DNA from: Kiritimatiellales bacterium
GTDB taxonomy: Bacteria; Verrucomicrobiota; Kiritimatiellia; Kiritimatiellales; Pontiellaceae
Length of the DNA stretch: 6,464 nt
Assembly: GCA_030621805.1 (NCBI GenBank)
Contig: JAUXGY010000104.1
Span: 1-6,464 of the forward strand
Direction: 5' to 3'
Part shown: positions 1 through 6,326 of the stretch, one piece after another
Layout: each line of letters starts with the position of its first letter
How positions within the stretch are numbered: the stretch's first letter is position 1
Made by a program: the position numbers and the translations under genes
Notes under the pieces: generated by a model
What the model was told of the DNA's origin: nothing
Database searches by the model: none
What the model saw: the letters and a program-made list of their open reading frames with translations, nothing else

Positions 1-90
1 CTATATATTTAGTCCATTAAAACCCTGACCCTGATTTAAGCTATTTTTATATAGTATACTATATCAAAATTTAATCGACAGAGATTGGAT
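1..90. other. AT-rich non-coding flank downstream of the sigma-54 activator gene
   Basis: No convincing gene is visible. The stretch is clearly richer in A and T than the genes to its right. It contains a tandem ACCCTG repeat (22-33) and a perfect 16-base palindrome, ATATAGTATACTATAT (49-64). The palindrome is all weak pairs apart from two G/C positions. On the minus strand it is followed by A residues rather than a T run, so it is not a convincing intrinsic terminator for the regulator gene. Confidence 0.5.
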
Positions 91-1512
91 TTATCTAATT
101 CCCACCACATTTTTCTTCACGGTCCGCCAGTCGAGGCCGGTGCGGCGGGCGACTTCGCCGTAGTTTCCGTAGGTGTCGTAAAGGTCGCGGCAATATTTTT
201 CGACGAGTTCCTTGGCGGTGAGGCTTCCCGATTCCACCGCTTGCCCGAGCGCAACTTCTTCGACAGGTTCGGAGGCCGTATCACCCGCGTAGGTTCCAGT
301 GAGAAGAATGCGGCGGATAGCCTGTTCGAGCTCGCGAACATTGCCCGGCCACGCATAGTTTTTACCCATCTCTTCCTTTAGTTTTCCAACCACGGGAAGT
401 TGCAGTCGTGGCCCGCAAATGCGCTGCATTAGATGAGTGGCCAGCGTTTCGAGTTCGCGCGGGGTTTCGCGGATGCGTTGGCGCAACGGCGGCACGGTGA
501 TGAGGTCGGAGCAGAGACGGTAGTAAAAGTCGTCGCGAAATTTTCCTTCGCGCCGCAGCGTATTGATGGAGTGGTTGGTTGCGGCAATCACTCGGCCATT
601 GAATCGCAATTTGTCATGGCTACCGACCGGCGAAAACGTACGCTCCTGCAGTACCTGTAAAAGTTTGATCTGCACCGGCACACCGACATCGCCAATCTCA
701 TCAAGAAAGATTGCACCGTACGAACTACACCGCGCAAAGATTCCATCATGCTTTTCGATGGCTCCAGTGAATGCTCCTTTGCGGTGGCCGAACAATTCCG
801 ATTCGATCAGCGTTTCAGGATATTGCGACAGGTTGATCGAAACAAATGCGCGGGTAAAACTCTCTTCGAATTTCTGCGCATTCGGATTGAACGGAATGTA
901 GCCCGACCGACCGATTGCGGCGGCCGCCGCGCCCTTGCCGGTTCCGGTTTCGCCCAGCAACAAGGTGGAAAAATCCTCCATCCGGTTCCATAGGCAGCGT
1001 ACATACCATGAAATTTCGTGCGTAAAAACAGTATCCCAGAGCTGCGCCCGAAACCGCTTCATGCACGGGCTGTCGCCGATGAGTTCGTTGGAGATAAAAT
1101 AGTAGGCGCGACGGATCTGGTAGAAGATTCCAACAAAGCGGCAGGCATCTGTGCGCCTAAAGCCATAGCGCGCCAGCTCCTCCAGACATTGAAAGGCAAA
1201 TGGCGCCCGGCACGATTCATCGCCCGCCACAACCTGCTGTTCGATCAACTCATCAAACTGGTTCACGTATTGATGAAACACGTGGAATAAAACACCCACC
1301 GCCACAGCCTCGTCGAGACGAACCAAATTGCTTTCCGTTTTTTCCAGCTCGCGGATGTTTTCTTCCAGAACACGAAGCAGTGGATTGAGCATTTCGCGCC
1401 AGGTCGCATTCTCCGAGGCTCCGACAATTCGGCGATCAATCTCTATCCGCTCCTCGCTAAACGGATTACTAAACGCCGCCTCCGACACCATCTTGAAAAA
1501 TTTTATGTTCAT
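91..1512 (-). CDS. Sigma-54-dependent transcriptional activator (bEBP), Fis-type HTH, no receiver domain
   Basis: This cytoplasmic AAA+ activator remodels sigma-54 RNA polymerase at -24/-12 promoters. Residues here count from the 1512 start. Residues 1-170 are mostly helical and match no receiver, GAF, PAS or V4R domain that I can recognise. The AAA+ core follows: Walker A GETGTGKG (187-194), the sigma-54-contacting loop GAFTGA (246-251), Walker B AIFLDEIGD with D271/E272, sensor I ATN (311-313), arginine fingers in FRDDFYYRL (about 325-333) and sensor II WPGNVREL (388-395). A Fis-like helix-turn-helix lies at about 450-468. Walker A ends in Gly where Glu is usual. The frame is open to an ATG at 1563, and ATGs also occur at 1512 and 1491; none has a clear Shine-Dalgarno. 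I prefer 1512 because it keeps the helix FFKMVSEAAFSNPF while dropping an AT-rich, atypical extension. It is transcribed away from the lipid operon, which it probably controls. Confidence 0.93.
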   Translation of the reverse strand: MNIKFFKMVSEAAFSNPFSEERIEIDRRIVGASENATWREMLNPLLRVLEENIRELEKTESNLVRLDEAVAVGVLFHVFHQYVNQFDELIEQQVVAGDESCRAPFAFQCLEELARYGFRRTDACRFVGIFYQIRRAYYFISNELIGDSPCMKRFRAQLWDTVFTHEISWYVRCLWNRMEDFSTLLLGETGTGKGAAAAAIGRSGYIPFNPNAQKFEESFTRAFVSINLSQYPETLIESELFGHRKGAFTGAIEKHDGIFARCSSYGAIFLDEIGDVGVPVQIKLLQVLQERTFSPVGSHDKLRFNGRVIAATNHSINTLRREGKFRDDFYYRLCSDLITVPPLRQRIRETPRELETLATHLMQRICGPRLQLPVVGKLKEEMGKNYAWPGNVRELEQAIRRILLTGTYAGDTASEPVEEVALGQAVESGSLTAKELVEKYCRDLYDTYGNYGEVARRTGLDWRTVKKNVVGIR

Positions 1513-1520
1513 GCATGCAT

Positions 1521-1537
1521 TGAATACCAAATATTCA
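1521..1537. promoter_or_regulatory. Candidate upstream activator site (inverted repeat)
   Basis: TGAATA-ccaaa-TATTCA is a perfect 6-base inverted repeat with a 5-base spacer. Its centre (1529) lies about 120 bases upstream of the start predicted from the -24/-12 promoter, within the usual range for sigma-54 activator binding sites. It also sits just upstream of the preferred start of the activator gene, so binding could give autoregulation. A repeat this short in AT-rich DNA could arise by chance, and no second copy was found. Confidence 0.3.
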
Positions 1538-1624
1538 CTGGTTGTCCATAAACAAAATAACATGCGGAGTACTATTTTTCATAACCACTTAACATATAAA
1601 ACCTAACAACTAACACTCCCCCGT

Positions 1625-1640
1625 TGGCATACCCTGTGCG
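1625..1640 (+). promoter_or_regulatory. Sigma-54 (-24/-12) promoter of the lipid operon
   Basis: The sequence TTGGCATACCCTGTGCG contains TGGCAT, five bases, then GTGC. It matches the TGGCAC-N5-TTGC consensus, with the invariant GG (1626-1627) and GC (1638-1639) at exactly the required spacing. Predicted transcription starts near 1650-1651, leaving a leader of about 30 bases with a good ribosome binding site. A divergently transcribed activator with an intact GAFTGA loop next to it strongly supports the assignment. Confidence 0.8.
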
Positions 1641-1668
1641 TTAAGGCTCGTATAACCTTTAACTTTCC

Positions 1669-1673
1669 AGGAG
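1669..1673 (+). promoter_or_regulatory. Ribosome binding site of the fusion gene
   Basis: AGGAG lies 7 bases before the ATG at 1681. This fixes the start of the 1112-residue protein. Confidence 0.8.
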
Positions 1674-1680
1674 CGGAAAC

Positions 1681-4600
1681 ATGAAGAAAACATTCAAGTG
1701 GTTGAATATCAGCCAATTTACAGGAGCGTTTAACGACAACGCCTTCAAGATGACAGCCGTAATCGTGCTGGTTCAAATGCTGGGCAAAGGAAACCTTCCC
1801 ACTGTGCTGGCGATTTGCTCGGCACTGTTTGTATTTCCTTTCCTACTGTTCTCCAATTTTGCAGGAACGCTGGCGGATCGCTTTAGTAAGCGCGACATCA
1901 TTGTGGTCAGCAAATGGATGGAGATCGCTCTATTGGTGCTGGCCGTTCCGGCATTGATCTCGGGCGCGGCACTACCCATCTATATTCTCCTGTTTCTCCT
2001 CTGCACACAAAGCGCGCTGTTCGGCCCGGCTAAACGCGGAATCGTTCCTGAACTGGTTGGCGAAGGTGAACTTTCCCGCGCTAACGGATTTCTGACGGCG
2101 GCAACCTATATGGCCATTATTGTAGGAACGGCTCTGCCTTCGTTGTTGATTGGTTTTCTCGGACTCAGCCCGCTCTACGTCATTGTGGCATCCCTCTCCC
2201 TCGCCATTGCTGGCACGCTGGCGGCTTACCGGATCGCCAAGGTTTCCGCCGCCGGAACCCACAGAAAATCATCGCCCTGGATTGTCCCCGATGTGATCCG
2301 CGCCGTGAAAAACTTAAAGGAGGATGTCTGGGCAAAACAGGCGGTTTTCGGATTGGTTCTCTTTGGCTCCATTACGGCTTTATTCCAGCAGACGCTGGTC
2401 GTCTACGGCCATGAAGTGCTGAATCTTTCCATCGAAAAAAGCCCGATGCTTTTCCCATTGGCAGCGATTGGCATTGGAATCGGCGCACTATTGACCGGCT
2501 ATTTCTCCAAGCACACGATTGAAATTGGACTCATTCCCGTTGGGGCGCTCGGCGTAATGTTTTCCGCTATTGGACTGAGCATCGTCAGCAACCCAATCTG
2601 GGTTGGGTTCTGGATTGTCGCGGTTGGCGCCTCGTGTGGAATGTACCTCGTTCCGCTCAATGCTTTCTTACAACAGCGCATCCCAAAAGAACGGCGCGGC
2701 GAGGTTTTCGGGGCATCGAGTTTCCTGAGTTTCAGTGCCATGGTGGCTGCCTCCGGCCTGTTCTTCGTGCTTACAAAGGGGCTGCATTTCAACGCCCGAA
2801 GCTGCGTGTTTGTCACCGGACTAGTCGCAGCCGTTCCCGCCGTGCTGGCTTGCATGCGTCTACCCAACTTCTTTATGCGTTTTTGGCTGACCCGTCTCGT
2901 TAAGTGCCTCTATAAAATCCGCTTTAACGGCATGGAAAACCTGCCACGCGAAGGCGGCGCACTACTGATCTGCAACCACACCGCCTATGCCGACTCGCTG
3001 ATCCTTCAGGCGGCCACCCAGCGGCCCGTCCGTTTTCTGGTATCGCGTGATGTCTTTAAAACCTGGAAGTGGTGCCAACCGATCTTCAAGCTGACCGATT
3101 GCATTCCGATCCACACCTCCGACGGGCCGCGTGCACTGGCACGATCGCTCAAAGAAGCACGCGAAGCGATGGAGGCCGGAGCCATCATTGCCATCTTTCC
3201 TGAAGGTGAACTGACTAAAAACGGCAACCTGATGAAATTTAACAAGGGCTTCGAACGCATTGCCCGCAACAGCAACTGCCCGATCATTCCGGCACACATC
3301 GGCAACCTTTGGGGAAGTATCTTTAGCTTCCAGCGCGGAAAACCCGGCCTTAAACGTCCGGTCAAATTTCCCTATCCCGTATCTGTTCGTTTCGGAAAGC
3401 CCTTACCCTCCTCCACGTCGGCCAACGAAGCACGCTGCGCGATCGCCGAGCTCGGGGCCCAGTATGCCATCGAAAAAAGCCTTCTTCCCGGACAGACACT
3501 GAGTCATCAATTTCTGAAACAGGCGCGGCGCCACTGGTTCCGTCCGATTGCATCCGACACGCTTGGCAGCAAAGCGAGCTATGGCAAGTTGCTCATCGGA
3601 AGTATCGCTCTGGCCAACCGAATGAAGCCCTGCATCAAAAACCAAAAACACATTGGTATCCTTATGCCCACCTCGCTGGGGAACGCAATCGCCAACCTAG
3701 CCATCACCCTTTCGGGCAAGACCAGCGTCAATCTGAACTGGACCGCATCGCCCGAAGCCATGCAGTCCGCCGTCAAACAAGGACGCCTTAAATATGTCAT
3801 TACTTCGCGGCGTTTTATGAAGAAAATAAAACAACCGGACTTATCGGTACGTTGGCTATATCTCGAAGATCTACTTAAGAACTTCGGTCACGTCGAACAA
3901 TTCCGCGCCTTCCGTGCAGCCCTTTTCGCATCGCCAAAGCATCTGGCGGGCGGGCGGATGCCCCTGCCTACCGATTTGGCGACCATCATCTTTTCATCGG
4001 GAACAACCGGGCTGCCAAAAGGCGTCATGCTGAGTCATGCCAATATTATTTCCAACGTTGAGGCCGGTCAGTTGGTTCAACAGTTTAAGCAAAGCGATTC
4101 CGTCTGCGCAATTCTACCGCTATTCCATGCATTTGGTTACCTCGGACTCCTTTGGTGGCCGTTGCTCAAAGGCATGCGCATTGCGTATCACGCCAATCCA
4201 TTGGAAGCCGGCCGGGTCATCCGTTTGATCAAAGAAGAAAAACTAACCACCCTGTTGGCTACGCCCACGTTCCTACAAAGTTACATGCGCAAAGCGGCCG
4301 CCAAAGACCTGCAATCTCTGAAAACCATAATTACCGGTGCTGAAAGACTGCGTCCTGAATTCGCCACTGCATTTGAAGAAAAATTCGGAGTCCAACCACT
4401 GGAAGGTTATGGATGTACTGAGTTATCACCCGTGGCCCTGCTTAGCCTTAAGAACAGCAACAGCCCCGGTAGCGCAGGACAACCACTGCCCGGCATCGCG
4501 ATACGTATGGTTAATCCAGACACGCGTAAAACGCTGGCTGACGGCGAAGAAGGACTCATGCTGGTGAAAGGCCCGAACGTGATGCAGGGCTACCTCGGCC

Positions 4601-5019
4601 AATCCGAAAAGACCGCCGAAGTCCTGACCAATGGGTGGTACAACACGGGCGACATTGCCCGTATGGATCAACGTGGATTTGTCTACATCACAGGACGTCT
4701 CTCACGCTTCAGCAAGATTGCCGGCGAAATGGTGCCGCACGGTGCCGTTGAAGAAGCTCTTCAACGAGCCAGCAAATCCGATGAGCCGTGCGTTGCAGTC
4801 GTTAGCATTTCCGACACCGCCAAGGGCGAACAACTGGCTGTCTGCTGCACCGAAAAAGCAGGCGATCCGGCAACCCTGATTTCAAAACTTCGGAAGTTAG
4901 ATCTACCCAACCTATGGATCCCCAGAGTCACCAATTTCTTCCCCATCCCGGAACTACCCCTGCTTGGAACCGGAAAACTGGATTTGTGTGCCATTCAAAA
5001 CCTAGTGAGGGCGTCATGA
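1681..5019 (+). CDS. aas: LplT-Aas fusion: lysophospholipid transporter, PlsC-type acyltransferase and acyl-ACP/CoA synthetase
   Basis: This inner-membrane protein of 1112 residues probably flips lysophospholipid inward and re-acylates it with a fatty acid that it activates itself. Residues 1 to about 395 are an LplT-like major facilitator domain: AFNDNAF with D19, GTLADRFSKRD (62-72), FGPAKRG (114-120) and PLNAFLQQR (about 325-333). Residues about 400-600 are a PlsC acyltransferase: NHTAYAD with H433 and D438 (HX4D), FPEGELT (506-512) and PIIPAHIG (from 534). Residues about 605-1112 are an adenylate-forming ligase: SSGTTGLPKG (772-781), EGYGCTE (908-914), TGD with D991, GR with R1006, and the C-terminal lysine K1099 in GTGKLD. 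All catalytic signatures are intact. E. coli makes these parts as two proteins, LplT and Aas, whose lengths sum to about this size, and fused versions are known elsewhere. Whether the acyl carrier is ACP or CoA, and which lipid is used, cannot be told here. It is the first gene after the -24/-12 promoter, and its TGA overlaps the next ATG. Confidence 0.93.
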   Translation: MKKTFKWLNISQFTGAFNDNAFKMTAVIVLVQMLGKGNLPTVLAICSALFVFPFLLFSNFAGTLADRFSKRDIIVVSKWMEIALLVLAVPALISGAALPIYILLFLLCTQSALFGPAKRGIVPELVGEGELSRANGFLTAATYMAIIVGTALPSLLIGFLGLSPLYVIVASLSLAIAGTLAAYRIAKVSAAGTHRKSSPWIVPDVIRAVKNLKEDVWAKQAVFGLVLFGSITALFQQTLVVYGHEVLNLSIEKSPMLFPLAAIGIGIGALLTGYFSKHTIEIGLIPVGALGVMFSAIGLSIVSNPIWVGFWIVAVGASCGMYLVPLNAFLQQRIPKERRGEVFGASSFLSFSAMVAASGLFFVLTKGLHFNARSCVFVTGLVAAVPAVLACMRLPNFFMRFWLTRLVKCLYKIRFNGMENLPREGGALLICNHTAYADSLILQAATQRPVRFLVSRDVFKTWKWCQPIFKLTDCIPIHTSDGPRALARSLKEAREAMEAGAIIAIFPEGELTKNGNLMKFNKGFERIARNSNCPIIPAHIGNLWGSIFSFQRGKPGLKRPVKFPYPVSVRFGKPLPSSTSANEARCAIAELGAQYAIEKSLLPGQTLSHQFLKQARRHWFRPIASDTLGSKASYGKLLIGSIALANRMKPCIKNQKHIGILMPTSLGNAIANLAITLSGKTSVNLNWTASPEAMQSAVKQGRLKYVITSRRFMKKIKQPDLSVRWLYLEDLLKNFGHVEQFRAFRAALFASPKHLAGGRMPLPTDLATIIFSSGTTGLPKGVMLSHANIISNVEAGQLVQQFKQSDSVCAILPLFHAFGYLGLLWWPLLKGMRIAYHANPLEAGRVIRLIKEEKLTTLLATPTFLQSYMRKAAAKDLQSLKTIITGAERLRPEFATAFEEKFGVQPLEGYGCTELSPVALLSLKNSNSPGSAGQPLPGIAIRMVNPDTRKTLADGEEGLMLVKGPNVMQGYLGQSEKTAEVLTNGWYNTGDIARMDQRGFVYITGRLSRFSKIAGEMVPHGAVEEALQRASKSDEPCVAVVSISDTAKGEQLAVCCTEKAGDPATLISKLRKLDLPNLWIPRVTNFFPIPELPLLGTGKLDLCAIQNLVRAS

Positions 5020-5840
5020 AAATTATCGTTATGATTAGCCTGATCGGACTGATCTGTTTGATTAATTTATTTTCCAGCAGCAGTGCCAACCCCCTTGCTG
5101 AACCAAAACAAGAAACCGTCGTCCTTCTTCATGGTCTCGTTCGGTCCGATAGCGCGATGAAGAAAATGGCGAAGGAATTACGGGCGGAGGGCTACACCGT
5201 TATCAATCACGATTATCCGTCCACTTCCGCAACCATCGAGGTGCTGACAACGAATATATTCAAAGCACTGGAGCCTCAGATCGAGGATGCTGAAACCGTC
5301 CACTTCGTCACTCATTCCATGGGCGGTATTATTCTGCGTCAGTATCTCGAAGATCACAAAATCCCTAACCTTGGGCGCACCGTCATGCTTGCTCCACCGA
5401 GCCGTGGCAGTGAAGTGCCGGACAAACTCGGAAATATATTTCTCTACAAATGGATTAATGGGCCGGCCGGGAATCAACTGGGCACGGGAACCAATAGCCA
5501 CCCGCTCCGGCTAAAGGCTCCGACGTTTGAACTGGGTATTATTGCGGGCGACCGCTCGATCAACCCAATTCTCTCCCTGCTGATTCCCGGGCCGGACGAT
5601 GGCAAGGTTGCCCTTGCCCGCGTCAAGCCAGCGGCCTACACCGACTACATCAAACTGCACGCCACCCACACATGCATCGCGCGCAACAACAAAGCCATCG
5701 CACAGACCAAGTATTTCCTCGAACATGGAGTATTCAACGTAGACGATGCTTCCAGCTTCGTTGCGCATGAGCAGGGACCATCTAACGTCGTAACGAAGCT
5801 GGAAGCATCGTTTACATTAAAGGAGATTCACCATGATTAA
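5016..5840 (+). CDS. Secreted alpha/beta hydrolase, probable lipase/esterase
   Basis: The protein has 274 residues. K2, a hydrophobic stretch (3-19) and a polar SSSSA end (cut probably after A24) make a Sec signal peptide, so it should act in the periplasm or outside. No lipobox is seen. The fold shows VVLLHGL with the oxyanion-hole HG (39-40), the nucleophile elbow THSMGG with S101, a probable acid at D195 in PGPDDGKV, and a probable histidine at H218 in THTCIARN. The elbow's first residue is T99 where GXSXG has Gly. Relatives are triacylglycerol lipases and PGAP1-like esterases; the substrate is unknown. The start overlaps the fusion gene's stop (ATGA) with GAGGG 4 bases upstream. A longer frame reaches 4914 inside the fusion gene, but the signal peptide supports 5016. 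The fold seems to end near residue 240. Residues 242-274 are encoded by a REP repeat pair, which replaces or extends the original C-terminus. Confidence 0.88.
   Translation: MKIIVMISLIGLICLINLFSSSSANPLAEPKQETVVLLHGLVRSDSAMKKMAKELRAEGYTVINHDYPSTSATIEVLTTNIFKALEPQIEDAETVHFVTHSMGGIILRQYLEDHKIPNLGRTVMLAPPSRGSEVPDKLGNIFLYKWINGPAGNQLGTGTNSHPLRLKAPTFELGIIAGDRSINPILSLLIPGPDDGKVALARVKPAAYTDYIKLHATHTCIARNNKAIAQTKYFLEHGVFNVDDASSFVAHEQGPSNVVTKLEASFTLKEIHHD
5739..5815. repeat. BIME-like inverted pair of REP elements, pair A
   Basis: The left unit (5739-5761, plus strand) is a GTAG head followed by ACGATGCT-TCC-AGCTTCGT. The right unit (5793-5815, minus strand) has a GTAA head and the identical palindrome. 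Each unit is an 8-3-8 hairpin with one mismatched pair. Together, 5743-5762 and 5792-5811 form a perfect 20-base inverted repeat around a 29-base loop. In RNA the stem extends to 24 pairs through one G-U pair. The heads face outward, as in enterobacterial BIMEs. The pair is translated as the hydrolase C-terminal tail and ends 3 bases before the next gene's AAAGGAG. Confidence 0.75.
5819..5825 (+). promoter_or_regulatory. Ribosome binding site of the membrane-protein gene
   Basis: AAAGGAG lies 7 bases before the ATG at 5833, inside the end of the hydrolase frame and just after the REP stem. A folded stem could affect access to this site or stop ribosomes loading far upstream. Confidence 0.75.
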
Positions 5841-6324
5841 CATTACCGCAGCATGGATAGGATTTTTGCTAGGAGCCGTTTCCGGTGCGATTCCCGGACT
5901 ATTTTTCCACAAGCCCAATTGGCTGGGTGGCTACACGTCGTGGCCTCGGCGGCTCATCCGACTCGGACACATCTCCTTCTTTGGGATCGGATTTATAAAC
6001 CTTGGCATGGGGCTGACAAGCCATGTACTCGGCATGGAATCCGTACCGGCATCAATCTTAATGATCGTCGGCGCAGTCGCCATGCCGACAGTCTGCTACG
6101 CTAGCGCCTTCCGCCCCGCGTTTCGCCACCTATTTTTTATTCCCGCCGGATCGGTGCTGATCTCAATTATTTTATTCATCAGCAGCGTAGACGGAGCTTC
6201 CAGCTCCGTTATGGAAGAAGGCGAAAATACTGCCTCGCCTCTCTGTACATTGAGAGTTCAACCCGTTTCGAATAACCCAATGGAGCAGGATGCTCCATCT
6301 ACATTAACCGGAAGGATGGTGTAA
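5833..6324 (+). CDS. Four-helix integral membrane protein of unknown function
   Basis: The protein has 163 residues and I cannot assign a family. Hydrophobic segments at about 5-25, 44-62, 72-92 and 99-118 suggest four membrane helices. Short polar loops carry RRLIRLGH (39-46) between helices 1 and 2, and FRPAFRH (93-99) between helices 3 and 4. No catalytic motif stands out. Its ATG overlaps the hydrolase stop by 8 bases and has a strong ribosome binding site, so translation is probably coupled. It may be a membrane partner of the lipid enzymes around it. Residues 119-163 (from VDGASSS onward) are polar and come from REP pair B, so the original protein probably ended near residue 118, straight after the last helix. 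Confidence 0.8.
   Translation: MINITAAWIGFLLGAVSGAIPGLFFHKPNWLGGYTSWPRRLIRLGHISFFGIGFINLGMGLTSHVLGMESVPASILMIVGAVAMPTVCYASAFRPAFRHLFFIPAGSVLISIILFISSVDGASSSVMEEGENTASPLCTLRVQPVSNNPMEQDAPSTLTGRMV
6187..6302. repeat. BIME-like inverted pair of REP elements, pair B
   Basis: The left unit (6187-6209, plus strand) is GTAG plus the perfect palindrome ACGGAGCT-TCC-AGCTCCGT. The right unit (6280-6302, minus strand) is GTAG plus ATGGAGCA-TCC-TGCTCCAT. The two differ at four symmetric positions, and every change is compensated across the hairpin. Between them lie about 70 bases, including AGGCGA...TCGCCT (6219-6240) followed by TGTACATT, which might be a decayed third unit. The pair encodes the C-terminal tail of the membrane protein and ends 7 bases before the next gene's ribosome binding site. 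Both right-hand units, A and B, are followed by TACATTAA. Confidence 0.75.
6310..6316 (+). promoter_or_regulatory. Ribosome binding site of the radical SAM gene
   Basis: GGAAGGA lies 10 bases before the ATG at 6327. It overlaps the end of the membrane-protein frame, just after REP pair B. Confidence 0.65.
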
Positions 6325-6326
6325 TC

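Larger units (their letters stand above)
1564..1680. other. Divergent intergenic control region
   Basis: This region separates the minus-strand activator gene from the plus-strand lipid operon; with the preferred activator start it extends left to 1513. It holds the -24/-12 promoter and the operon's ribosome binding site. I could not place a convincing sigma-70 promoter for the activator. On the minus strand there is only a weak TTGTTA followed 17 bases later by GGTTAT, which lies too close to the 1563 ATG to fit that start well. Confidence 0.6.

Noticed and set aside
22..33. Tandem ACCCTG repeat
   Set aside because: Only two copies of six bases; too short to mean anything alone.
49..64. AT palindrome as an intrinsic terminator of the activator gene
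   Set aside because: The stem is almost all A/T, and on the minus strand it is followed by A residues instead of a T run.
1511..1520. ATGCATGCAT palindrome as a regulatory site
   Set aside because: It is a simple dinucleotide-like repeat overlapping the preferred activator start codon; the adjacent TGAATA inverted repeat is a better operator candidate.
85..1606. Several plus-strand open frames of 60-112 codons antisense to the activator gene
   Set aside because: They lie opposite a gene with complete AAA+ motifs, lack family motifs, and are explained by the codon composition of the real gene.
5016..5060. Hydrolase as a lipoprotein (Cys14 in its signal peptide)
   Set aside because: The residues before the cysteine (GLI) do not fit a lipobox, which needs Gly, Ala or Ser directly before Cys; a standard signal peptide cut after A24 fits better.
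1773..5768. Short open frames on both strands within the fusion and hydrolase genes
   Set aside because: They are shadows of well-supported genes, with no matching domains or convincing ribosome binding sites.
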